A stretch of DNA of 64,000 nucleotides from DYJE01 sp041660385 (GTDB lineage: Bacteria > Desulfobacterota > Desulfobacteria > Desulfobacterales > Desulfolunaceae), in the NCBI GenBank assembly GCA_041660385.1, contig JBAZWJ010000005.1, positions 56,829 to 120,828 of the forward strand, in the 5' to 3' direction. Positions 9,057-17,430 of this stretch are shown piece by piece (the stretch's first letter is position 1; every line of letters begins with the position of its first letter). The notes beneath the pieces are model-generated. The model did not search any database. It saw nothing but the letters and a program-made list of their open reading frames with translations, and was not told where the DNA came from. A program made the translations under genes and the position numbers.

Positions 9057-9083
9057 AAAAGGCGGGGATGATCCCGCCTTTTA
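9057..9083 (+). terminator. Terminator of the acyl-CoA dehydrogenase operon
   Basis: AAAAGGCGGG (9057-9066) pairs with CCCGCCTTTT (9073-9082) across a six-base loop, 34 bases after the stop codon of the large acyl-CoA dehydrogenase. Confidence 0.85.
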
Positions 9084-9181
9084 TAGTTGAGGGAATCGCT
9101 CTGCCCATGTCAACTGAGTCCACGACGTCCCAAGCAACTCATGATAGGCCATTTCTCAGGTGAAGGGGTTGCCATTTTGTG

Positions 9182-9216
9182 AAAAAAAACAGGGCCTTAA
9201 TAGGCCCTGTTTTTGT
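9182..9216. terminator. Bidirectional terminator next to the PEP-CTERM gene
   Basis: ACAGGGCCT and AGGCCCTGT form a perfect nine-base-pair stem with a TAAT loop (9189-9210). It is flanked by eight A on the left and five T on the right. It serves the minus-strand PEP-CTERM gene ending at 9243 and also stops plus-strand read-through. Confidence 0.85.
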
Positions 9217-9242
9217 AACGCATAAAAAATGTGCTAATTATT

Positions 9243-9893
9243 TTATTTCGTTTTCTTTCGTCTGCTTGCTGCGAAGCCCATCAGGCCTGTGCCCAGAAGA
9301 AACAGAGTGGCAGGTTCGGGGACTGGTGCAACACCCACGGCGATATTATCTGCTTCAAAAGCAAAACCATTGCTGGTCATCATGAAGCTATTAAAATCGG
9401 GGAGATCAAAAAAATTTACGTATAAATTGGTACTTGGGGCTGTTTGATTGCCGTTTGCCGCATTCGGTGTTGTGATCGAAGTCCCTGTGTACTGGGCAAC
9501 CAGTGAGCTTCCATTGAAGAATGAAAGGGTATTGTAGGTATCAACCGACCCCCAGTACAAACCAAAATAATTGTAATTTGCTCCAAGAGATGCAGTGTAA
9601 AAACCTGAACTTGCTCCATCGGGATCTGGAACAGTTATGTATTTCGTTGTATCAGTTTGACCCGGTGCTGCATACTTGCCGTTTAATGATCCAGTTACTA
9701 CTTGTCCGCTTCCTGCCCAGGTCCATAGTAAAGAATTATTATCAAATGTTTCAACGACGGCCCAGTCATAAGCGCTTGTGAGTGTGTTGCCAGCACCTGG
9801 TGATGATTCATAGGATATGGATACAGCACTTGCAGTGCCTATAATTCCAAAAAACAATAAAAAAAAGCTGCATAAAACGGTTAACTTCTTCAT
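9243..9893 (-). CDS. PEP-CTERM exported protein
   Basis: A 216-residue secreted protein. Residues 1-23 form a classical signal peptide (KKLTVLCSFFLLFFG then TASA). The C terminus is a full PEP-CTERM sorting signal: Pro192-Glu193-Pro194, then the hydrophobic stretch TLFLLGTGLMGFAA and the basic end SRRKKTK. In other bacteria such proteins are processed by exosortase, moved to the outer surface and linked to exopolysaccharide production; no exosortase gene is in this window. The body is rich in Ser, Thr, Asn and Gly, like PEP-CTERM beta-sandwich proteins, with no catalytic motif recognised. A near-consensus sigma-54 promoter lies 62-77 bases upstream, in line with the known RpoN/PrsR-type control of this protein class. 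Confidence 0.92.
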   Translation of the reverse strand: MKKLTVLCSFFLLFFGIIGTASAVSISYESSPGAGNTLTSAYDWAVVETFDNNSLLWTWAGSGQVVTGSLNGKYAAPGQTDTTKYITVPDPDGASSGFYTASLGANYNYFGLYWGSVDTYNTLSFFNGSSLVAQYTGTSITTPNAANGNQTAPSTNLYVNFFDLPDFNSFMMTSNGFAFEADNIAVGVAPVPEPATLFLLGTGLMGFAASRRKKTK

Positions 9894-9954
9894 TCGTACT
9901 CCTTAAGTTTATATAATTACAAACGGGTTAAATATAAATAACATGATTTTTAGA

Positions 9955-9970
9955 AGCAAAAATGATGCCA
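9955..9970 (-). promoter_or_regulatory. Sigma-54 (-24/-12) promoter of the PEP-CTERM gene
   Basis: On the minus strand the sequence reads TGGCATCATTTTTGCT, matching the sigma-54 consensus TGGCAYRNNNNTTGCW at all but one position, with exact spacing between the GG and GC dinucleotides. Transcription would start about 12 bases further on, roughly 50 bases before the ATG at 9893. It differs at one base from the candidate promoter of the injection-system operon at 28065. Confidence 0.8.
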
Positions 9971-10164
9971 TGGTTGTTGTATTAATATTTATAATAATAT
10001 CAGCATACTGTGTAATCTACTATGAGGAAAAACGAAAGATATGTCATTTACTTCATACTTTTATTGGGGATTATGGGTTTCAATGGCATGATTATAGAGC
10101 GTTGAACTGGTCCGTTAAGATGGCCATACTTTCGAATATTGATGTCGGTAATGCTCCATCATTC

Positions 10165-11688
10165 TCATCCCCTTTCGATATTTTCCACTGCACTATCAGG
10201 TGCTTCATTCTCTGTGAAAATATCTTCCTGTAGTTCCCTGAGGCTCTGGATCTTACTCATTATATTCGATTTTTTCTGTGTGTCGTTTGAACTGATCCAT
10301 TCTTTCTGGAGTTTTTTGTACAGATAAAGGGCTTCAGCGTACAGCTCATGTTTGAAGTAGTGATCAGCTTCAATGATGGTTGTATAGTACCTTGCCTCGG
10401 CAGCCCTTGCTTCTTCATCAATGATGTCCATCGTATCAGGGCAGGGATTTTCTTTGAGCATGCTAACCAGGGATTCAATCTTTTCCCGTACGAACTGAAT
10501 CTTCATCAGCTCTCCGCTTCCCATGAGCTGTTTCTCAATCATCCGGTAAAGATTCAGGGCGTTTCTATAGGATTTTTGTGAGATGAAATTCTCTGCGTCG
10601 TTTATCGCCACACCAAATGTTTTTTTTGTGGGGTCAACCTTTTTCACAGGAGGTTCCTTCTTCACGCCTTCATCGGGTTTTTTATTTTCTATGAAATTGT
10701 TGTCAATCAGTGTTCTGAGGCTGAGGATTCTCGTTAATATAAAGGATTTTTTCTGTGTGTCGTTTGAACTGATCCATTCTTTCTGGAGTTTTCTGTACAG
10801 ATCAAAGGCGTCATTATAAAGCTCCTGGCTCAAACAACGCTCAGCTTCAGCGACAGTCGTGTTGTATCTTTCCTCGGCCGCCCTTTTTTCTTCTCCTATG
10901 ATGTCCAGCGCATCGGGCCTGGGATTTTCTTTGATCATTCTTATCAGGGATTCAATCTTTTCCCGAACGAACTTGATTTTCACCAGATCCCCAGTGCCCA
11001 CGAGCTGGCTGTCAAGCATCCTGTAAAGAGTCAGGGCGTTTTTATAGGACTTTTGTGAAAGGTAATTCTCCGCGTCGCTTATAACCATGCCAAACGTTTT
11101 TTTTGGGGCCTCAACCTTCTTGGCAGAAGATTTATTATTAACCCATTCAACGGCTTCTTTATTGTCTGTGAAAATGCCATCTTGTATTTCCTGCAGACGT
11201 TTGATTTTCATCTGTATGAACGATTTTTTTGGGGTGTCGTTTGAATTGGTCCATTCTTTCTGGAGTTTTTTATATAGAAACAAAGCTTCGGCATAGAGAT
11301 GATGGCTGAAATAGCGTTCAGCTTCAATAATCGTCGTATTGAACCTTTCTTCGGCTGCCTTTGCTTCATCTTCAATGATGGCCAGCGTATCGGGCCTGGG
11401 ATTTTCTTTGATCATCTTGATCAGGGATTCAATTCTTTCCCGGACGAATTGAATTTTCATCAATTCCCCACTGCCAACGAGCTGGCTTTCAAGCAACCTG
11501 TAGAGATCCAATGCTTTTTTATATGACTTTTGAATGATGAAATCCTCGGCGGTGTTGATCAATATACCAAAGGGTTGGGTTGCGAGATCATCCTTCTCAA
11601 CGGAAGATTCATCGTTCGATCCTGCGTTTTGTTTTTGCTCATCCTTGACTGTAATCTTTTCAAGGAAATGTTTGATAATGGTTTTCAA
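10165..11688 (-). CDS. Three-repeat protein related to the RND pump N-terminal domain
   Basis: A 507-residue, highly charged, helix-rich protein made of three tandem copies of a roughly 157-residue module starting near residues 39, 197 and 355. Each module begins FGxxIxDAExFISQKSYKxAL, continues with LYRMxxxQLxGSGxLxKIxFV and ENPxPDxxDII, and ends with LYKKLQKEWxxSNDTxKK. The same module occurs once at the N terminus of the RND pump at 12477-16316, and the first 30 residues are also alike, so this gene derives from the pump's 5' end. The repeated A-L-x-L-Y pattern is TPR-like. No signal peptide or membrane segment is seen. The start is a TTG, as in the pump gene, with AAAGG 13-14 bases upstream. 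Function is unknown; a cytosolic scaffold is possible. Confidence 0.75.
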   Translation of the reverse strand: MKTIIKHFLEKITVKDEQKQNAGSNDESSVEKDDLATQPFGILINTAEDFIIQKSYKKALDLYRLLESQLVGSGELMKIQFVRERIESLIKMIKENPRPDTLAIIEDEAKAAEERFNTTIIEAERYFSHHLYAEALFLYKKLQKEWTNSNDTPKKSFIQMKIKRLQEIQDGIFTDNKEAVEWVNNKSSAKKVEAPKKTFGMVISDAENYLSQKSYKNALTLYRMLDSQLVGTGDLVKIKFVREKIESLIRMIKENPRPDALDIIGEEKRAAEERYNTTVAEAERCLSQELYNDAFDLYRKLQKEWISSNDTQKKSFILTRILSLRTLIDNNFIENKKPDEGVKKEPPVKKVDPTKKTFGVAINDAENFISQKSYRNALNLYRMIEKQLMGSGELMKIQFVREKIESLVSMLKENPCPDTMDIIDEEARAAEARYYTTIIEADHYFKHELYAEALYLYKKLQKEWISSNDTQKKSNIMSKIQSLRELQEDIFTENEAPDSAVENIERG

Positions 11689-11699
11689 TATGATTCACA

Positions 11700-11942
11700 T
11701 GCCTTTCGTTTCATGGTGTTTGGGCAGGGATGAGACTTACACCGTGTCTGTTTTTTGTTAACGACCATCTGTTTCCGCTTTGAGTCTTTGATGGGTCCGA
11801 TGGCCAGAAAAGGAAGACGTAGTTGCATCTCCCGTTTTCAACAAAATGGGAGTTATCACCGATCTTGTATCGAATTAAAGGCATGGCATAATTGGTGAGG
11901 GACGTCAAGACTATTTCGACCAGGGCAATGGCATTGGGGGTT
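11700..11942 (-). pseudogene. Chimeric relic: adaptor-protein tail joined to a ligase fragment
   Basis: Read on the minus strand, 11942-11774 is a piece of a PaaK-like ligase closely matching the gene at 18398-19687 (EIVLTSLTNYAMPLIRYK and SHFVENGRC, then LPFLAIGPI after a frameshift). From about 11773 to 11700 it matches the last 20-25 codons and downstream bases of the RND adaptor gene (GVSLIPAQTP, then stop). It lies directly upstream of the triple-repeat gene, exactly where the intact adaptor tail lies upstream of the intact pump. It is therefore the degraded remainder of a duplicated ligase-adaptor-pump operon with the middle deleted. Confidence 0.75.
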
Positions 11943-11977
11943 GGATCGGGCGGTTGCGATGGGCGGGTGGTTTATTA

Positions 11978-12335
11978 AACATCGAACATCGAACACCCAA
12001 CATCGAACATCGAATATGGGAGCCGCTCAGCGTCGGCCTGGGGTTGATTTGGGCAGTTGCGCGGAGCGGGTTTGGGTGAACGCTTGATGGAGATAAACAG
12101 GAGTTGAGGGAAACCCAGAGATGGCTGAAGCTCATACAGCGCATCCCTCTTATAGAAAAAACAGAACTGTTGAACAACGTTTTAAACGAAACAGAGGAAC
12201 TGATCAAAATTTTTGTAACAAGCATAAAAACATCAGGAAAAGACGATGCATTCGCCCCGCGCACCCGCTGGCATCAACCCCAGGCGGACGCTGAGCGGTA
12301 CCCTTATTCGATGTTCGACGTTCGCTCTTTTTTCA
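11978..12335. mobile_element. Element with long terminal inverted repeats around a four-helix-bundle relic
   Basis: The left arm (about 11978-12070) and right arm (about 12252-12330) are inverted copies. They begin with GAACATCGAAC-type units, continue with CCGCTCAGCGTC and then CCTGGGGTTGAT, with scattered mismatches. Between them is the 3' end of a gene for a small helical protein. The arms carry the same unit as the other dispersed inverted-repeat elements of the window, so this is probably a fuller, partly decayed member of that family. No transposase is present. Confidence 0.6.
12080..12250 (+). pseudogene. C-terminal remnant of a four-helix-bundle (23S rRNA IVP-like) protein
   Basis: After a stop at 12077 the frame reads QELRETQRWLKLIQ, then LLNNVLNETEELIKIF and TSIKTS. 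This is the typical end of the short four-helix-bundle proteins related to 23S rRNA intervening-sequence proteins, in which a YWL(K/R)L helix is followed by an EELIxI helix and TSSIKT. The first half of the protein is missing and there is no convincing start codon. It lies inside a pair of long inverted repeats. Confidence 0.5.
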
Positions 12336-12339
12336 TTCA

Positions 12340-12476
12340 TTGCTCAGTAATATTTATTGGGTAAAGTAAGTGCATGAGCTTGTGAGTAAAGCCGTTCGAA
12401 AATAGTTAAGTCAACAGCATGGGGTTCCAAACCCGCCCGGTGATCGTGCCATGATGAATGCCAATCAGAATCAGGA
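12340..12476. other. Gap downstream of the RND pump gene
   Basis: No gene seen. A short motif (AGTCAACAGCATGGGGTT, then CAAACCCGCCC) at about 12409-12440 recurs at 33272-33304 and is a minor dispersed repeat. Confidence 0.5.
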
Positions 12477-15400
12477 TTAGAACCACTCCTTTATCTTTGT
12501 TTTGACCAGTGCAGCCAGTTCGTATTCAACCGGGATCATCAAGAGGATCATAAGGGTTGATGTACTCAGACCAGCAGCGAAGGTGACGGCCATGGGGGAC
12601 CATTCCACGGATTTGTAGGGGATGCCGATGGCCATGGGGAGAAGGCCCATGACGTTGGTGACGGCGGTGAGAATGACGGGTCGGATTCGGGTACGGCAGG
12701 CGTCCTTGACGGCTTGCCGCATGGTTTTCCCCTCGTGGATTCTGATATTGATGAAGTCGATGAGGATCAGGGAGTTGTTGACTGTTACGCCTGCAAGGCC
12801 CACCACGGCCATGAGGCTCCCCACGGTGAACAAGGATCGGGAAATCACCATGCCAAAGGTCACGCCGATGAAGGCGAAGGCCACGGCGGTGATGACGATG
12901 AGCGGCTGCATGTAATCGCCGAACTGAAGAGCCAGGATCAGGTATATTCCGATAATGGCGATGATAAGACCGATGTAGAGAGCGCCGAATGTTTTGCCGG
13001 TGGCTTCCGACTCTCCTGAGAACGTGAGGGTGACATCCGGGTAGTCCCTGGAAATGGAATCAAAATACTGAGCCACAAGGAACTGCAACCTTTTGGGTGA
13101 CAGGTCGGAACCTGACTTGATGTCTGAAGTGAGGGTTACCGTGGATTTCCCGTTGAAACGGCCCCGTGAATCGGGCTCACTTTTGTATTCCACTGTGGCC
13201 ACATCCCGGAGGAATATGGGCGACGAACTGTGTTCCACAAGGGGGATGTCCAGAATGTCCTGGGGCGTTGCAAGTCCGCTGTCCGAGAGCCCGGCCATGT
13301 CCAGCTTCCGGGCCACACGGATTTTAAGGTCCACTTCCTCGTTCGGTGTCTGGAAATTCCCCACTTTGATTCCGTTCAACGAACCGGCGATCATTTCCGT
13401 GATCCGTCCCGGAGCAATTCCCAGTTCATAGGCCGCCTCCTGACTTGGAGTGTACCGGACCACATTGACGTTAGAAGCCCTGTCATCTCCAATATCCGTG
13501 AGATCCTGGGCTTCTTTGTTCTGCTTCAGGAACTCCATGATCCGGTCACTCACCTCAATTTCCTTATTAATGTTGTCTCCCGAGATTCTGATACTGACCG
13601 CTTTTCCGCTTGGAGGGCCGTTGTTTTCGGGGAATACCTTGACCCTCGGCCTTTCGTCCGGGCTGGGGTATTTTTCGGTGAGGTATTGTTTGAGCTTTTT
13701 TCGGATGATGTCGATGTGCTTCACCGGATCTTTTTCAGGATTGTCAGGAAGAACAGCCCTTTCACGCTCGGGCATGGCCACGACAACCTGACCGTACTGG
13801 CTTCCGCCAAGCACGCTGTAGTCCTGATCTTCGTAGTATCCGGCCGTTCCTGAAACGGAATCGGCCTGTTTTTCCCCAAGAGATTGAATGAACGTGGAGA
13901 TGTCTCTGACGATGGCGTCCGTTTTCTTTATCGGGGTGCTCGACGGCAGGGCGACCGTGATGTGATAACGGACGTAATTGCCGGGGAAGAACTTCACCTT
14001 GATCAGAGGGACGATGCCCAGAAGAGACAGAAGGGCAATGGACATGGCAACGATGAATAAAATGGCGGTGCCTGCCAGGGCTTTCCACCGGTGCCTCAGA
14101 AAAAGTTCAAGAACTGGTTCAAAGAAGTACCAGACTCTCGTTACAATATCTTTTCTTTTCGGTTCGTCATCCGATATCTCGTCAAAATCCACTTTTTCCA
14201 CATCTTTGGAACCCCATTCAAAGATGTGATGGGGGAGGAAAATCATGGCTTCGAAGAAGGAAGAGATCAGGGTCAGCGTGACGGCAAGGGGGATCATGGC
14301 GAAGAAAGACCCCACCGCACCTTTGATCAGAAGCATGGGCAGGAAGGCCACCATGGTGGTCATCATGGAGCTGAACACCGGCCAGAAAATTTCCGACATT
14401 CCGTCAATGACAGAAGCTCTCAACGATTTCCCCATCTGCTGGTGCCGGTAGATGTTTTCGATGATGACAATGGCGTCATCCACCATGATACCTGACATAA
14501 GAATGAAGGTGAAAAGGTTGACGGAGTTGAGAGACATGCCCGCAATCATGACAGCCGCGATGGTACACAGGAAAGCGAAAGGAATGCCAACGGACGCGAA
14601 CAGGGCGTTTCGGAAACCGATGGTGAGCCAGAGGGTGATGACAACGAGAATGATACCTGAAATGAGGTTGCCGTTAAGAATGCTTATGGACTCGTTGATT
14701 TCTTTGGTTGTGTCATTGGTGTAGGTGAGTTTTACTCCGTCGTCCCTGTGTTTCCGGGCAAAAGTTTCAGAGATGCTTTTGACCTGTTTTGCGATTTTGA
14801 TGGAGTTGGCCGAGTCTTCTTTTCTCACGGTGAGGTTGGTGGTGTCGTTGCCATTGATGGAGGCGATGCTCAAAGGATCGGGGTGACTCATCATAGCGCT
14901 TGTGACCACGTCACGTATTCTTACGAAGTTTCCGGCTCCGTCTTTACGGATAATCAGGTTCAACACATCTTCCTGGCGGGAAAAATTGGTGCCTGAATCA
15001 AGGATGAACTCGGAACTCTCTGTGCCGAAATTGCCCGTGGGGATTTTTTTACCGGCGGACTGAAGGGCTTGAACAGCCTCTGCAAAGGTTACACCCAGCT
15101 TTCGGAGTTTGTCCGGCGACAGGGAAACGTGGAATTCGTTTTTGGACTGGCCTGTTATTTCAACGTCCCTTACGCCCTCAATGCTGTTCAGTTCGGTTTT
15201 GAGTTTTTCGGAAAGATCTTTACGGCTTGTTTCGGATGCTTCGCCAAAAAGATTGACACTGATGACCGGTTTCCACCAGTGTGTGTCTACAAAGAGGAAT
15301 TTGGGGTCTTCACATCCTTCGGGCAGCTTGCTTCTGATATTGAGAACCTGCAATCGTATTCTGGAAAAGAGGTCCCTGTAATCGGAATCATCAACGAATT

Positions 15401-16316
15401 TAACATTGACCGATGACATGTTTCTGTATGAACGGGATTTGACGTACTCCACGTTCTCCGTTCCTTCAATGGCTTTTTCAATCTGGGTTGTGATGAGGTT
15501 TTCAACGTCTTCAGCCGAAGCACCGTAATAATAGGTTGTAATGTAAGCTTCCCCCAGATCCAGGGATGGCATGTTTTCCACGGGGATGTTGAACAGGCAG
15601 TACAGAGCTCCTGCAAAAAGAAGAACATAAACGATATTCAGAAATGCGTTTTTTCTCAAGAATGCCGCAGTCATTTTTTTGATGAAAGGGGACTGGCCCG
15701 GCCCCTCGTCGAAACCTTCCACCGGATCGTCGCTTATAGTTCCGTCATCGTCAAGATAGGCCATCTGGCCAACTTCACCGAGCTGAGTTGGAACGTGGAA
15801 CGGGTCTTCCACCAGTTCACGGAGTAGGCGGACTTTTTCCTTGAGGGATTTTATTTTTTCGGTGTCATTTGATCCTGTGTATTCTTTTTCAAGCTTGCGG
15901 TAAAGGTACAGGGCTTCTTTGAACAGATCATGGCTGAAATACTGTTCAGCTTCAACTACTGTTGATCTATATCTTTCTTCGGCTGTCTTTGCTTCTTCTT
16001 CAATGATATCCATCGTCTCGGGCGTTGGATTTTCCATGATCATTCTGACCAGAGATTCGATTCTTTCCCGGACGTAGTTGATTTTCATCAGGTCGCCACT
16101 TCCCACGAGCTGGCTGTCAAGCATCCGGTAAAGATCCAAAGCTTTTTTATAGGATTTCTGTGAGATGAAATCTTCGGCGTCGCTGATCACCATGCCAAAG
16201 GGTCTGGCTTCGGGAACATCAGCCTTTACGAGAGATTCATCATGACTTCCGGCGTTTTGCTTCGGCTCACTCTTAGTGGAAAACCGTTGGAGAATACGAT
16301 GAATAAAGGTTTTCAA
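12477..16316 (-). CDS. RND-family efflux pump with an extra N-terminal soluble domain
   Basis: This protein of 1279 residues is about 220 longer than typical RND permeases. Residues 1-205 form a soluble helical region containing one module (39-172) of the type repeated in the neighbouring 507-residue protein. The RND body starts near residue 210 with the first membrane helix at about 222-242. It then follows the usual plan: porter domain, helix cluster with MSGIMVDDAIVIIENIYRH (proton-relay Asp pair), a second large periplasmic loop, and a final helix cluster. It should use the proton gradient to expel a substrate together with the adaptor encoded just upstream; no outer-membrane TolC-like gene is in the window. 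The start is TTG. As part of the ligase/GH3 cluster it probably exports the cluster's product. Confidence 0.9.
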   Translation of the reverse strand: MKTFIHRILQRFSTKSEPKQNAGSHDESLVKADVPEARPFGMVISDAEDFISQKSYKKALDLYRMLDSQLVGSGDLMKINYVRERIESLVRMIMENPTPETMDIIEEEAKTAEERYRSTVVEAEQYFSHDLFKEALYLYRKLEKEYTGSNDTEKIKSLKEKVRLLRELVEDPFHVPTQLGEVGQMAYLDDDGTISDDPVEGFDEGPGQSPFIKKMTAAFLRKNAFLNIVYVLLFAGALYCLFNIPVENMPSLDLGEAYITTYYYGASAEDVENLITTQIEKAIEGTENVEYVKSRSYRNMSSVNVKFVDDSDYRDLFSRIRLQVLNIRSKLPEGCEDPKFLFVDTHWWKPVISVNLFGEASETSRKDLSEKLKTELNSIEGVRDVEITGQSKNEFHVSLSPDKLRKLGVTFAEAVQALQSAGKKIPTGNFGTESSEFILDSGTNFSRQEDVLNLIIRKDGAGNFVRIRDVVTSAMMSHPDPLSIASINGNDTTNLTVRKEDSANSIKIAKQVKSISETFARKHRDDGVKLTYTNDTTKEINESISILNGNLISGIILVVITLWLTIGFRNALFASVGIPFAFLCTIAAVMIAGMSLNSVNLFTFILMSGIMVDDAIVIIENIYRHQQMGKSLRASVIDGMSEIFWPVFSSMMTTMVAFLPMLLIKGAVGSFFAMIPLAVTLTLISSFFEAMIFLPHHIFEWGSKDVEKVDFDEISDDEPKRKDIVTRVWYFFEPVLELFLRHRWKALAGTAILFIVAMSIALLSLLGIVPLIKVKFFPGNYVRYHITVALPSSTPIKKTDAIVRDISTFIQSLGEKQADSVSGTAGYYEDQDYSVLGGSQYGQVVVAMPERERAVLPDNPEKDPVKHIDIIRKKLKQYLTEKYPSPDERPRVKVFPENNGPPSGKAVSIRISGDNINKEIEVSDRIMEFLKQNKEAQDLTDIGDDRASNVNVVRYTPSQEAAYELGIAPGRITEMIAGSLNGIKVGNFQTPNEEVDLKIRVARKLDMAGLSDSGLATPQDILDIPLVEHSSSPIFLRDVATVEYKSEPDSRGRFNGKSTVTLTSDIKSGSDLSPKRLQFLVAQYFDSISRDYPDVTLTFSGESEATGKTFGALYIGLIIAIIGIYLILALQFGDYMQPLIVITAVAFAFIGVTFGMVISRSLFTVGSLMAVVGLAGVTVNNSLILIDFINIRIHEGKTMRQAVKDACRTRIRPVILTAVTNVMGLLPMAIGIPYKSVEWSPMAVTFAAGLSTSTLMILLMIPVEYELAALVKTKIKEWF

Positions 16317-16338
16317 AATGAATCACGTGCCTTTCGCT

Positions 16339-17361
16339 TCAGAGTGTCTGGGCCGGAATGAGACTGACGCCGGGTTTGATTTTTTTTGTTTCGGCAACGA
16401 TCAGGCTGTTTCCCGTCTCTCCAAGAATCATCACAGGGACTGCTTCTTTCGAGCCACGGATGATGACGGTGGGATTTCCGAATCTGTTTTTTACAGCCTG
16501 CTTCGGGACGAGAACGCCGTCTGTTTTTACTTTGAGCTGGGTCTGGAATTTGAGACCGCTCCTTCGGTTCCCGTTGAAATCTTTCACGGCAATTTCTATC
16601 TGGAGTTTTCTCGACTTCTCATCGAATCTGGGGTTGATGAAGTTGATCCGGGCTTTTACGGGAATGCCGTCAATGGTGGCGTCGAACAGGGCAGGCAGTG
16701 ATTTGAATGCGGCCAGTTCTTCGTTGCTGACGGATAACGGCACCACAAGGGTACCGTAATTGGACACTTCAGCAACAGGTGTTCCCGGTTGAACGGCCTC
16801 GCCCACTTCCACAAGCATGCCGGTGATGATTCCTCCCTTGAAACCATAAATCCTGTGGCGGGAGAGTTGTTCTTTCAACTGTTTATGGGATATTTTCAGC
16901 CGTTCTTTTTCAAATTTCAAAGAATCCAGTTCGTTGATGGCCTGGGTCAGGTTGTTGGCCGACTCGTCAAATTTGACTTCACTGATATTCTGACTTTTTC
17001 TAAGCTCCACAATGCGCTGGTGGGAACTTTTCTGGAATTCAACCTGGGATTCCATGCTTTTGATTTTACTCTGGATCTGCTTAAGCTGAAGGGCGCTGTT
17101 TTCAAGGGAAAGAGCCACGAAGGTGCTGTCGATTTCAATGATGGGCCGATCTCCGGTGGGATCGCCTGTTTTGTAGTTGACACGGACGATTTTACCCGCC
17201 ACCTCAGCGGTGAGAACAACCGTTTTGGAGGGACGTGTGTAACCGGTCATATTCTGATCTTTTTTTGCCGATGTGATCACAAGATTTGTTTCAGCATGTG
17301 TTATCAGAGGAAAGAACAGAATAGAGAACAGGATAAGGGACTTTGTGACAGCGTGTTTCAT
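16339..17361 (-). CDS. RND periplasmic adaptor (membrane fusion protein)
   Basis: From ATG 17361, which follows CAGGAG, the protein has 340 residues and an N-terminal signal peptide (KSLILFSILFFPLITHAE). An earlier in-frame start at 17415 would bury the signal peptide. Then come a barrel-sandwich half (AGKIVRVNYKTGDPTGDRP), a coiled-coil hairpin around residues 85-165, the second lipoyl half (GGIITGMLVEVGEAV), a beta-barrel region and a C-terminal domain ending SLIPAQTL. Such adaptors bridge an RND pump to the outer-membrane channel. The stop codon is 22 bases before the pump start, so the two are co-translated. Confidence 0.92.
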   Translation of the reverse strand: MKHAVTKSLILFSILFFPLITHAETNLVITSAKKDQNMTGYTRPSKTVVLTAEVAGKIVRVNYKTGDPTGDRPIIEIDSTFVALSLENSALQLKQIQSKIKSMESQVEFQKSSHQRIVELRKSQNISEVKFDESANNLTQAINELDSLKFEKERLKISHKQLKEQLSRHRIYGFKGGIITGMLVEVGEAVQPGTPVAEVSNYGTLVVPLSVSNEELAAFKSLPALFDATIDGIPVKARINFINPRFDEKSRKLQIEIAVKDFNGNRRSGLKFQTQLKVKTDGVLVPKQAVKNRFGNPTVIIRGSKEAVPVMILGETGNSLIVAETKKIKPGVSLIPAQTL

Positions 17362-17430
17362 AACAACTCCTGGTAAGCGGTTTTTTTGTTGGGACGAGTT
17401 TTGTTCATTTAGCATAATCCGTGAAAATTA

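Noticed and set aside
9943..10233. A small membrane protein on the plus strand
   Set aside because: The frame has one hydrophobic stretch but no ribosome site and covers the minus-strand sigma-54 promoter of the PEP-CTERM gene; its end overlaps the triple-repeat gene.
12080..12250. Avd accessory protein of a diversity-generating retroelement
   Set aside because: The four-helix-bundle fragment resembles that wider family, but no reverse transcriptase or template/variable repeat pair is present.
11911..12264. A minus-strand coding frame with FSHLWVSLN and RCSMLGVRCSMF
   Set aside because: It is made largely of the GAACATCGAAC repeat read through and the antisense of the four-helix-bundle remnant; no ribosome site.
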